Part shown: positions 20,989 to 31,180 of the stretch, piece by piece | Position numbering within the stretch: the first letter of the stretch is position 1 | Layout of the letters: every line of letters starts with the position of its first letter | Origin: Cryptomeria japonica | Lineage: Eukaryota > Streptophyta > Pinopsida > Cupressales > Cupressaceae | DNA: 64,000 nucleotides | Direction: 5' to 3' | NCBI RefSeq assembly: GCF_030272615.1 | Contig: NC_081412.1 | Coordinates: forward strand, 688,330,083 to 688,394,082 | The notes under the pieces: generated by a model | Databases searched by the model: none | Told to the model about the DNA's origin: nothing | Seen by the model: only the letters and a program-made list of their open reading frames with translations | Translations under genes and position numbers: made by a program

Positions 20989-22499
20989 ATCCTTGAAGCT
21001 ACTTTGCCTTTGCTTCCAAAATCTTCTTGTCCTAAATATGAATTGAGATTTGTACTCTCACAATATGTACTTGAGATTTGTAATGTCACACAAATTTATA
21101 TAACTATTTAGATGAAAATCATAATATAGACCTAGGTGCCTATGAGAAGAAAATGGTAAATATTTATATAGCTATCCAAATGATGGATATGGTGGGCATG
21201 AGTTATTCAAGCTTACTAATTTCCATGCTGCAATGTGTTATTAAATGTAACTATATATGTGATTTTCTTTGTTTATCTCAATTTATTGTATTATAGCTCA
21301 ATATTAGGCTGTCATACCCTTGGACATACCACAGGGGATCACCTTGTGTGGATTATTGAATTTTTTCTATTTTCTAAGCATTTATCTGTTCTGACTCCAA
21401 ATGTGTTGAAACAGATTTAAATAGGGTGACCTAATAAACATTTAAATATCCTTCATTCTGTTTTTAATTAGATGAATATTTTTAATCTTTCACCCACGTA
21501 TGCAATTAAGCATGCTCCAATGACTCCACAAAAACTTTACAGCACAAATTTTTAACTTGAACATGAAAGTCAACAAAATTTTTAAACACAATTTTCTTAC
21601 TCAAACATGGGGCTCAGCCAGCAATCCAAAACATAGATAAAATGAATTTTATATAACATACAATACTGATAAGAAACATAAGAAACGAATTTACTTTTTG
21701 CATAGCCAGAAAATCGTTGAGAATTGTTCAAATCCAAAATGTCTTGAGAGCCTTCAACAGCTGAGTTTGTGACAAGTAAAACGCTAAACATTTTTTAAAT
21801 CATGAGTATTCAATATATTTTAAATCCAAGCGAATAAACATTTATGTGGTGGATGGGCTTGTGCAGGCGAGTTAGCTTTAGATTTACTTCATAACTGAAT
21901 TTTGTTGTGTCAATAAGAAGTTAAGAATTTGACCACTGTTCCTATTCGCTGTTCCAGTTCGCTGTAAGCTATCAACAAGCAGCTGTCAAACATGTTTGCA
22001 TAATTATAAGAGATTTTTGGGTCTGTTAAATGTATAAACATGTATTGTTGTCTACTGCTAATGAATAATATAAACGAGTCCTCCTACTCTTTCATTCTCT
22101 CTTTTATTTATTTTTGTTTATGGGCAGACAAGTTAGCAATCACATTTTGTCCTAATTGCTCGTTGTAACAGCTTCTAATGATTTTGTGTGACTGCTCAAT
22201 ATTTATATGTGTATCCACATATCTCTGCTAGCATGCTACAATCTTCCTTTTTGTTGATATTAAAGTCACTCAAATATAGGACAACTTTGAGATTGCAGAT
22301 TCTGATCAGAACAAGTATAGTACAGCTAGAATATAAAGAGTTTTGTAACAGATAGTTGATCTGGAATGAAATGCAGAATTTCATAATCTCTTCTTATAAT
22401 TTCCTTACAAATCCTCCCAGAAATTTTTTGTATATAAAGGTATTTGTAGTTTATTCTTCACATGATTTACCATTGCGAACATTTATCTCATTATCATAT
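20989..22499. repeat. 3' flank of the receptor gene, including duplicated block S
   Basis: No gene is seen. 21120-21235 repeats the upstream segment 16330-16445. 21540-22310 is block S, which recurs at 24780-24882 plus 26621-27340; shared landmarks are CAATCCAAAACATA, GAGAGCCTTCAA, GCTGAGTTTGTGACAAG and TTATGGGCAGACAAGTTAGC. This is evidence for segmental duplication of the receptor locus. Confidence 0.65.
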
Positions 22500-22715
22500 C
22501 ATCTTCCAACATTGAGTGAGCTTGTTCTAGGCCATAACCAGCTTTCAGGAACAATTCCAGATTTCATTTAGAATCTGGATAGTTTAGAAGTATTGTCACT
22601 TCCTTCCTATAGAAAAAGAGGCAACTTTTCACTTTAGCTACTCGAAAATCTAACTCACCTTGTACATTTGCAGCTTTCCCTAAATTAGCTTCTCATTTAC
22701 ATTCTAATTTTCTCT
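22500..22715 (+). pseudogene. LRR fragment of a receptor-like protein paralogue
   Basis: The translation LPTLSELVLGHNQLSGTIPDFI, a stop, then NLDSLEVLSLPS and LLENLTHLVHL matches the intact gene around 19185-19400 (LPKLVYLSLGYNQLSGTIPDSI, NLASLDVLSLVS, LLENLTHLIHL). It has stops at TAG (22570) and later, and it ends within the repeat run. Both flanks lack further LRR sequence, so this is a truncated remnant. Confidence 0.85.
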
Positions 22716-22943
22716 TTTTCTACTTTTTTCATGTTTGCTCAGAAAAATAATAACCTTCTTTTTTCTACTATAAAAAATTGTATATATTATAATAAATAAA
22801 TAATGAATACAACCACAACTTATAACTAAAGGAGTTGAGATTTAAAAACTAAAAAATAATATAACTCCTTAGTTATTTCAATAATGTAGTAAATTTCATA
22901 TTTTGATGTCATTTCACTTATATAAGTAGATACAAATAATAAT

Positions 22944-23728
22944 CAGTGAAAGCTTTTAGAAAATAATATTGGTGAATCTTTCCTTTTTATAAAGAAAAAT
23001 ATAAATTTTATTGGCAAATTTTTTTAAATAATTTTTTTTTTAAGAAAATATTGACAAATCTTGGAAAATAGTAAGAATATGCATAAATTATTTTGCAATT
23101 CCTTTCATTTAAAAAAAAACATTTTTTTATAGAAAAGTAAAGTCTTGAAGGTGGAAATTATTAATGAGTTTAAGGGGTAGACTACTTTATTTAGTTTCTA
23201 CCATTAACTTAAATTAATCTAATAGCCCTCTTTGTATTTTGTAAGATAAATGTACTAACTATGTGTAATGCTCCTGAGGCCAAAAATTGCTGATTTTCAT
23301 TGAGACCAACAAATCAAAAGCAATTTCAAATCCCACGAGCATTACAACTTGTAGGTACAATTTACCTCATGAAATACAATGACTTCATTAGATTATATTT
23401 TAAATAAATGTTGGCAACTAAAGGTTGTTGATATAACCGTAAAGTAACTAATAACTATGATATTGTATTGGTAAATTAATTTAAATTTCTACAATGAATT
23501 ATAAAATGTTGGCGAATCTGATCAATCACATATCGAATATTGTGGCGAATCTTTGAGTTAAAAAAGTAATAAAATAAATTCTTCCGCGATTTAAATAACA
23601 CTAAATAAAAATTTGTAAAAATGTGGCGATTTAGGTCACCTTAAAAGTTGAACTTATTAGCCAAATTTTGATTCCCAAATTTTAAAAAATAGTGAATTGA
23701 CGAATATTAGCCACTAAAAATTTCATTG
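22944..23728. mobile_element. Nonautonomous hAT-like DNA element
   Basis: This 785-bp segment is absent from the paralogous site near 42596. Its ends are imperfect inverted repeats: CAGTGAAAGCTTTTAG on the left and CAATGAAATTTTTAG on the right when reversed, with matching TAATATT further in. It is flanked by ATAATAAT (22936-22943) and CTAATAAT (23729-23736), an 8-bp target duplication with one mismatch, the size used by hAT elements. Variants of TGGCGAATC recur near both ends (for example 22970, 23510, 23543, 23697), as in subterminal binding sites. It has no coding frame. Inside, GTAATGCTC at 23264 and GAGCATTAC at 23337 form a second small inverted pair. Confidence 0.72.
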
Positions 23729-24313
23729 CTAATAATTAAGATCTATAATTTGATATTGAATATGATGTTAGCGACATATGAGAAAATTTAACTAGAATGT
23801 GATATCACACAAACTACCTTGTTTCATACATTCTTGTCATAAATCAAATCAAGCCATACACTTTTGTATTTATTCTATGACCTATAGTAGTACTCATTTG
23901 AATCATGAAATTGTATGTGGGTGTGTGTCATCTATGCCATGTCTAGAAATGTGTTAACCTAAAAAGTATAGTAGAACTTATTTATGAGGCAAGAAGTCAA
24001 TGACCTTAGTTTGCAATTGCCTTAAAAAATCATTAGCATGCACCTATAAAAATTTAAGTAATTTCATAAGTGAATTTTTGTAAATGCAAATTTAATTATG
24101 GAGTTCAAACCAATGTTTCCCAATGATGTTGAAGAAGGATAATATGGATGGAATCGTGATCTATAAGACACTTTGTGGAGTCAGGAATAGAGTTATAATG
24201 TATAAGGAAATCATAAAATTGATATTGATGTGTCTCCAATGACATATATAAGAATAATAAAATAGAAATATGAGAATATTATAATAGAGATAAGAGATTT
24301 CCACAATCCATAG

Positions 24314-24510
24314 AATAAATCAAAAGTTGTTTTTGGATTAAATTGTGTGCATGATTTTTGAATCAACGTTTTGGATCACACTCCATGATCCATCATTAGG
24401 ATAAAGAGAGCAAAAAGAACATCTTGATGATGGATCATGGAGTGTGATCCGAAACGTTGATTCAAAAATCATGCACACAATTTAATCTAGAAAGAACTTT
24501 TGATTTAATA
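24314..24510. mobile_element. Foldback (hairpin) MITE
   Basis: The left arm (about 24314-24402) and right arm (about 24428-24510) are inverted copies, sharing GTGTGCATGATTTTTGAATC and GGATCACACTCCATGATCCA as landmarks, with roughly a 25-base loop. Mismatches are few near the loop and more frequent at the outer ends. The paralogous site near 43280 has no such sequence, which supports insertion. It has no coding capacity. Superfamily is not decided; a duplicated TTAA or TAA is possible but not clear. Confidence 0.8.
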
Positions 24511-24717
24511 TTATAATACACAAAATACACTAATCATATAAGGTGTCATCATGCACTCAATTTGAGGAGTCAAAAAACTATTTATAATAACATAAACAAT
24601 GAAATGTATGGTAATGTGAAAATGCACGAAGTATTATTCATATGATATAATTGTTATTAGTCATGTAAGAATACTACAACAATTCTGCATTATATTGCCC
24701 CAATTTGAGTACTAACA

Positions 24718-24780
24718 ATGGCATCTGAGCAAGTTTGGGTGAGGCCATCAGCTTACGAAGCTTATCCAAATTCACCTGTA
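24718..24780 (+). pseudogene. Short LRR fragment of a receptor-like protein paralogue
   Basis: ATGGCATCTGAGCAAGTTTG through AAATTCACCTGTA matches 18652-18715 of the intact gene (ATGGCATCTCAGCACTGGGG through CAGATTCACCTTTA), with small indels. It is too short and too damaged to encode anything. It marks a second decayed receptor copy. Confidence 0.7.
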
Positions 24781-24867
24781 TATATATCACAATTTTTTGA
24801 CTTGAACATGAAACTCAACAAAACAATTTATAGCACAATATTTTAATTCAAATAGGGGACTTAGACA

Positions 24868-24882
24868 ACAATCCAAAACATA
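24868..24882. repeat. Left target-site duplication of the LINE at 24883
   Basis: ACAATCCAAAACATA recurs at 26621-26635. The undisrupted paralogue is at 21628-21643. The duplication length is typical of LINE insertion. Confidence 0.85.
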
Positions 24883-26620
24883 ATTTGTTTTAAAAAATGG
24901 CTCTCCCGCCTCTCTCCAATAGCTCTCCTACCTCTCTCCTTTTGAACATTGTTGTCAGTGCCTTTGGTTCGATAATGGTTCTTCTTCAACAGTAGTTTCC
25001 ATCGTGGATGTTTGTGGCGTAACCTCGTCCTTTGACTTCCCCCCCTTCCTCCTCGCGGGGGGGGCTTCTACTCCTATGGTTCATGGTATGTTCGATGCTG
25101 CTGCTGTTGCTGCTTGGATCGATTCTCCTCAGGTGGTTGTTTCTATGGCTCCTCATGTTCCCCAAGGGGATTTTCCGGGTGCAACACCCATGCCCCCCGG
25201 TTCTGTGGTTGAGGGTCCTGTTGTAGTCAGCTCTCCAGCTTCTCGTGATGCCTCTCAGCCGACTGCTATTGATGCTATTGGTACTATCCCAAACCTTTTG
25301 GCAAGCATAGCTTTTCTCATGTGGCCAAATCTACCGCCCAGCCCTCGAAGGGGGTTTGTCCTCTTCTTTGTGCCAAATATTCCCCTGTGGTGGTTTGTGG
25401 ATAGGATGTGGTGGACAACATTGGGTTCTACCAACACTGTGCTCTTGTTTGCAGATTCTGTGGGCTCTGGCCTTCTCTACCGGACCTTGATTTCTAGGTA
25501 AGTGACTCTTGGCGGTGTTTGGTGGCTCACAATATTGTTCTTTTCCCCTGTGCTAAAGGTTTTTTTGTTGCTTCCTTCACATCTTTGGCTAATCGGGATT
25601 TGGTATTGGGCATGTTATGGGCTTGGGGAGTGCACTCCCTCTCTATTAAGCCTTGGAAAACATCTTTTAACCCTCTAGCTAAACCACTTAATGTGCATCC
25701 AGTTTGGATCCGCCTCATCAATCTCCCTCTTCATTTTTGGGAGCACTCTTGTTATGAGGCTATCGGTAACTCTATTGGCCATTTCTTGAAGGTTGATGAA
25801 GCTACTTCCTCAATGGACCACACTACCTTTGCCTGCATCCTTGTGGACATTGACATCTCCTCACCTCTCCTGGGAGATGTGGATCTTATGGTGCGGGAAA
25901 GGCCTTGGTCACAATTGCTAGATTTTGAAGGCCTCCCCTTCCGTTGCAAGAGATGCTTCTCTACGGGTCATCTTGCTTCAGACTTCTCTATTTCACACCA
26001 TAAAGGTGTTTCTACTTGGTGGAGGAATGCTACTGTTGATCACTTAACAGTCAATTTTCCTGACTCTATGTTTTCTGGCTCCTCTCATGAGGATGATGTC
26101 TCCTCTCTAGTTGATTTCGTGCCCCTCACAACTACTGATGCTCCTTTTGCTCTTTTTGTGACCTCATTTCCTGAGGCCCCCACTCCTACTTCTCCTATTC
26201 TGCAGACACATCCTTTTGCTACTAGACCTACTTCTGGTGTTGTTTCATCATAGCCTGTTGCTGCTCTTCTGCAACCTTCGAATGTTCTATTGTAGCACTT
26301 TGTTGACACGTCTGATTGTAACCCTGCAGGGTCCCTTCCAAGTGATCTCTCTTTTAATGGACCTAATGACAACATCACCTGGACTTTGGTTGCTCATGTC
26401 AGGGTTTGGGTGTCTCTCCTCCCTCCCCTTGATTGGGGTCTTCTTTGTTCTCCGGTTGTATAGGATTCCTTTGCGTGTCTCGTTGTGTTTTTTTCTAACT
26501 GCCTTTGGAATTTTTTCTTGTTGCCTATATCATTTTTCTTGATGTTGTTTGTTTTCTGTTGATAATGTTTTACTATGTTAAGAGTCAGTGCCCTAGTTAA
26601 CGCTGCTTTACTAATAAAAA
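24883..26620 (+). mobile_element. LINE-derived element carrying only ORF1
   Basis: The element splits block S exactly: 24780-24882 and 26621 onward are contiguous in the paralogue at 21540-22310. It is bounded by a perfect 15-bp duplication and ends CTAATAAAAA, an LINE-like A-rich tail. It is 1.74 kb and codes only for an ORF1-like protein; ORF2 with endonuclease and reverse transcriptase is absent. It is either an internal deletion product or a nonautonomous family. Confidence 0.87.
25004..26253 (+). pseudogene. LINE ORF1 protein (DUF4283-like, zinc knuckle), frameshifted
   Basis: Two frames, 25004-25501 and 25519-26253, together resemble plant LINE ORF1. The first part is Pro/Ala-rich and ends NIPLWWFVDRMWW. 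The second has FPCAKGFFVASF, VHPVWIRLINLPLHFWEHSC and VDIDISSPL, as in the DUF4283 RNA-binding region. It then has a zinc knuckle CKRCFSTGHLASDF in which the last Cys is replaced by Phe. The diverged relatives at 41205-41750 share the same landmarks and keep that Cys. The frame change lies near 25440-25520. By family, ORF1 binds the element RNA. This copy is broken. Confidence 0.8.
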
Positions 26621-27340
26621 ACAATCCAAAACATAGATAAAATGAATTTTCCATAGCATGCATTATTGTTAAGAAACATAAGAAACAAATCAATTTTTTC
26701 ACAGCTAGGAAATTTTTGAGTAATTGTTCAAATCCACAATATTAAAAAAAAAAGTTGTTAACCAAAGAGTGTATTGAGAGCCTTCAATAGCCGAGTTTGT
26801 GACAAGCATCTCGCTAAGGAATTCTTAAATCGAGAATATCACTCTATTTTAAATCCACGTGAATAAACATTGATATGCTGGATGGGATGGGTTTTAGAGA
26901 TTAATTCATAACTTAATTGTGTTATATCAATAAGAAGTTAAACATGAGTCAATATCAGATTGCAGAGGTGTCCACTATTCCAGTTCACTGGCAACAATCT
27001 ATAATTAGCATAATTATAAGAGGTTGTTGGGTTTGTTAAATGTATAAATATGTATTGCTCTCTACTGCTAATGAATAAGATAACTGAGTCCTCTTTCGCT
27101 TTCATTCTCTATGTCTATCTGTTGTTTATGGGCAGACAAGTTAGCATCAATTTTTTCCCTAACTTCTCATTGCTGGAAGACTCCAGATCAAGTGGCCTTT
27201 TCCCTAGCGATAACGTCTAATGATTTTCTGAGAGTGCTTAATATTTGGATGTGTAGCCATATATTTCTGCTAGCTTTCTAGAATCTTTCTTTTTGTTTAT
27301 ATTAAAGTCACTCAATAGAGAGAGACTTGGTGTGACAGCT
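26621..27340. repeat. Right part of duplicated block S
   Basis: This continues the paralogy to 21640-22310 after the LINE insertion, with the landmarks GAGAGCCTTCAATAG, GAGTTTGTGACAAGCAT, TGGGCAGACAAGTTAGCATC and ATTAAAGTCACTCAA. It contains no gene. Confidence 0.72.
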
Positions 27341-27889
27341 TTGAGATTTCTCATGTGGTATCGAAAGAGTTGTCATGCTAGCATTACCGGTCATAGTAAA
27401 AAGTTTACCGTGCGCACTATAGTTTATAGAGGGGTGTTATACCCGATTCCTACAGTCTTAAAAAAACCTTGAGATGAATTACTAAAAGCGTGTTGAAGCT
27501 TAAAATTTGGTTCACATTTGATTGAAAAATTAAAATAATAAAAATAGATCTAAAAATAAGAAAAACAAAAAAAACTCTAAAGAATAAACCCTAGGAAGAG
27601 TAAGATGAATCAAGCTTAGCAAAATGAAAAGAAGAAACAATTTATTTATTTGTCTATGATAAATAAATATGAACTGCACTATCAAACAAATTGTCCTAGA
27701 ATAATCAAATGTGTCAACAAATATATATATATAAACATACTTTTCAAAATTGATAAAAAGGTTTACAATAATTAGAATTTTTTTTGTAATGTGGAGATAT
27801 TTTAGTATAAGTTACATCCAATAATCTAATTTTATTCTTTTCTACCAAATATGAGATAATAAAGTTTATGGATTTGAAGTGATATAATC
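27341..27889. other. AT-rich spacer, nothing recognised
   Basis: I see no gene or repeat boundary. It includes a short TA run near 27721-27735. A stretch near 27357-27450 is less AT-rich than its surroundings but has no recognised content. Confidence 0.5.
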
Positions 27890-28604
27890 AAAACAAAATT
27901 ATTGCCCTAATTCCTTTCATAAACCTTGTAGATATGGCATAACCATTAGTATGATCTTTAGTTGTATCAAATATTCTATTCTATTGGCATTACTTAGACT
28001 TAGGGTCCCTAGATTTTGTAGCAAAATTTTCCTATGGACATCCCCTAGCATATCTATATTTCCTTAGCTTTGTAGAATGTTTAAATTTCTTGGAATTCAA
28101 CTTTGGGTGTTGAATGAGTTGATTCTCCTCCCTAGAATCTTGAAAATTTGATAGTTTTAGCAATTTTTTGATTCACTCTTTTTGTTTCTTTAGTTCAAGA
28201 TGATAATTTCATCAAGTCATATTAAGATGAAGTCTACTATAGCTTTAATTTATTAAATTTGTAATTAAAGGCTGGTTATGTAAGAGTGACCTCCTAGGAT
28301 CACCTATACAACCAAAATATGTCTTTCACATGAGAGTGGTATTAGCAAAATATTGCTTGATTATGGTGCATTAAAGATGTTAAATGTACATATGATGCCT
28401 TTTATTTTAAAACAATATTGAGACATAGAACAAATTAGGATTGTGGTAGGTGTCTTAATCCTATACAATGAGATAACTAGTGATAAGATAAGATAAAATC
28501 ACATGACACCTAAGACTTCTAGAAAAATTCTTATCTCCTTAGATAACCTCAACATGTGAATTTGTGTGAAAAATGATGCAATTAAAAACAAGTTAGATAA
28601 TGTG
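27890..28604. repeat. Duplicated block U, including the distal promoter repeat
   Basis: 27890-28260 matches 45510-45860 with the landmarks CATAACCATTAGTAT, TTTCTTGGAATTCAACTTTG and TGATTCTCCTCCCTAGAATC. 28290-28590 continues as the repeat that also lies upstream of the receptor gene at 17130-17420. It shows that blocks U and P are adjacent in at least two copies. Confidence 0.75.
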
Positions 28605-29240
28605 CCTTGTTAAGACTTTTTTTTTAAAGTATTGGGTAGACAATGTAACGTGACCAATGACTTTTGCACAACACGTCATCTATACTACATGAAATGCTTT
28701 GACCGAGTGGTATGAATTGCTGAGGTCACAAACCAGTGACCTTATCCCCATTTAACAAACCTTGATGGTCACAACAACAACATCGCCACATAACCAACAC
28801 ACCATGAGAAAAAACCATACCTTATTAAAATAACATAATTCAGAAAATCTAATTATTGCAATCAAATAACTTTAAAAATAATTTCAACTATCTAATTATT
28901 AAAAGAAAACATAGCTTTTTTACCAATAATTATTATCCAATAAATTATCAGCAAATCATAACAACAAAACCTAATTACTATACAAGCACTTGTGTAAAGA
29001 TTTTCTCTATGAGAGAAAGAAAACTTGCTGATCAAGGCGACCTTACAAAGTCTTTAATAAAATCTCCACAGGATGTAATGGCACGGTATTGACTAGAAAA
29101 TGTTATCATCGAATGGTGGATTATCACAGTTCTGTGTTGGAAATTCAAACAAAGCCCACTAGAACCATTTACGCAGCAATAGACAGTTGCCTTCATTTCT
29201 TCGCCATTAATGGCAAAGACAAAGTAGTTTGGACAATCAC
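28290..29240 (+). promoter_or_regulatory. Orphan copy of the receptor gene upstream block
   Basis: It matches 17130-17880 in order, through TGACTAGAAAATGTTATCAT and the CGCCATTAATGGCAAA just before the gene. No LRR coding sequence follows; sequence after 29240 is unrelated AT-rich DNA. The SINE-like insertion at 28616-28819 splits it. It marks a receptor gene copy whose body has been lost. Confidence 0.7.
28616..28819 (-). mobile_element. SINE-like insertion
   Basis: This 204-bp segment is absent from the matching position in the receptor gene upstream block (17445). It is flanked by CCTTGTTAAGA (28605-28615) and CCTTATTAAAA (28820-28830). On the minus strand it ends in an A run (TTTAAAAAAAAAG) and contains GGTTTGTGACC, which resembles a pol III B box. 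I cannot support an A box, so assignment as a SINE is tentative; the insertion itself is better supported. Confidence 0.5.
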
Positions 29241-31140
29241 ATGGCTTAATCCTTGACAAAAATCAGAAGACGACCTTGACTACTGTAGTTTCGACAATCA
29301 CATGGTTTAATCGATCATATAATCGTTTTTCATGCACAGAAACTTCCCTTGCCTTGTATGTGAATATGTGATTTACAGGAAAACTCCTCCATCTCATGTC
29401 ATGACTGAATTAAAAATTAATTAATGATTTGTGATAATATAGTGAATAGTTATGGGTTTCACCGGATTTTCAATAAAATAAAGAACTGAAAACGTTATAC
29501 ATATTAAATTAGAAATATTACAATTTATAAGATAATGCTGCAATTAACAGCTTTCACAAGTGATTCAACTGGTTCTTAAACTAAAAATAAAATAAAGAAC
29601 TGAAAATTTTACACAGCTTTCACAAGTGATTCAACTGGTTCTTAAACTAATTTCTATAATAGTGGATCTTACAACACTACAGCACCTGGACATGTTTATT
29701 CATTATTCCTAACAAATTCGGCTATAATGTCATATCTAAAGTATCATGTGTCCAATCTAAATATATTTGAACCATTTTTATACATTATTATTATAATTAT
29801 ATTGCAACAATTATATAAAGTGAGAGATAAAGATTTAATAATCTTAAATTTTTTGATATGTTTACAATCTAATTTAAGTAGTACACCCCTATGTATTGAT
29901 TCATATTATTAACTTAAGTCACAAAATACTATTTTCAGGATTACGGAAGTATTATTTTCTAAATATATCATTTTATTGTGTACCAATTTTCTAACCAATT
30001 ATAAACATAACATGAAATGGTATGGGTTTGGTGCTAGGTAACTCTAGTACAATAATTTGAAGGATGTATGCTATTTTAGTTTAGTACTGCATAGATGAAA
30101 AATTATTACATCGTGATAAGTTTGGGTTTCTTAAAGAATTTTAAAATTCATGGTCCCCCATTTTACATTACCTATAGGTTAAATGATGACTAAAATGGGA
30201 TGCTTCTACATTATTAACATTCAAATAGCAACTAAATTTAGATATCTAAATTATATGTTCTTGAAATCCAATTAGAATGACTTATCTTAAATGCTAATTA
30301 TGTTTAAAATATATAATATTGAATGCAAATAATGTGATGTGACTATGTGATTATTTATTTTTTTCATATTTATGTGTGTTGTTCTAGAAAAGTGTACATA
30401 ATACCCATCCCATTTGTTCCTTTTCTTTTCTCATTGTGGGCATGGTTTTGGTTAGGATGTCCCACTTGGGTGTTCGAATGTGGATCTCTGTGTGATGCTT
30501 TCATCTTATTTGATGCTTCATTGTTGCTCAATGTGACATGCGTATTTGATTCCTCGCTTTAATGCATTTCTGCAATGGTGATGAATTAGTGATATAATGG
30601 ATTTCGTGTAAATAAATTTTTATTGTTGCCTTGGCATGAGTGTTTACTATTGTTCACCTAGTTCTAGAACCATTGTGATGTTGTGTTTTCATACCTTCTT
30701 AATGGTTGGATCAAGTCATAAATTAAATTCATGTTATTTTATTTGTTAAAGAGATCAAGTGGTAATTGCTCACAATGATGATATAGATGCAATAGTTGTT
30801 AATGATGTATTGAATTGATGAGAATATCATGTTACTAACCTTGTGTTTAGGACTAATGTTATCAAGATTTAACTCGATTCATACTTTGATGATACTTGAT
30901 GATATTAGGGTTTATTGTCTATGTTGAATATATGCTTGGCACTTTTATGTGTTAAATACTCTATTTGGCGTGTGTGTGGACATATACATATTGTTTCATG
31001 ATGATGTACTACCCATGATGATTTAATATTTAGGACTTGTTGATAATGTTAGAAATTATTGCTTATTGATAGTATGATTTCCTAACAAGTTTGAGATGAT
31101 GATTTATACTTGAGGATGCACTTATGGTACTGGTTTACGA

Positions 31141-31180
<40 letters not shown>

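Larger units (their letters stand above)
22720..24700. repeat. Duplicated block T (paralogous to 42290-43450)
   Basis: Shared landmarks with 42290-43450 in the same order include AATAATAACCTT, TTTTTTCTACTATAAAAAAT, GATCTATAATTTGATATTGA, TGAGGCAAGA and GGTGTCATCATGCACTCAAT. The extra length here is explained mainly by two insertions absent from the paralogue: 22944-23728 and 24314-24510. No gene is seen. Confidence 0.75.
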
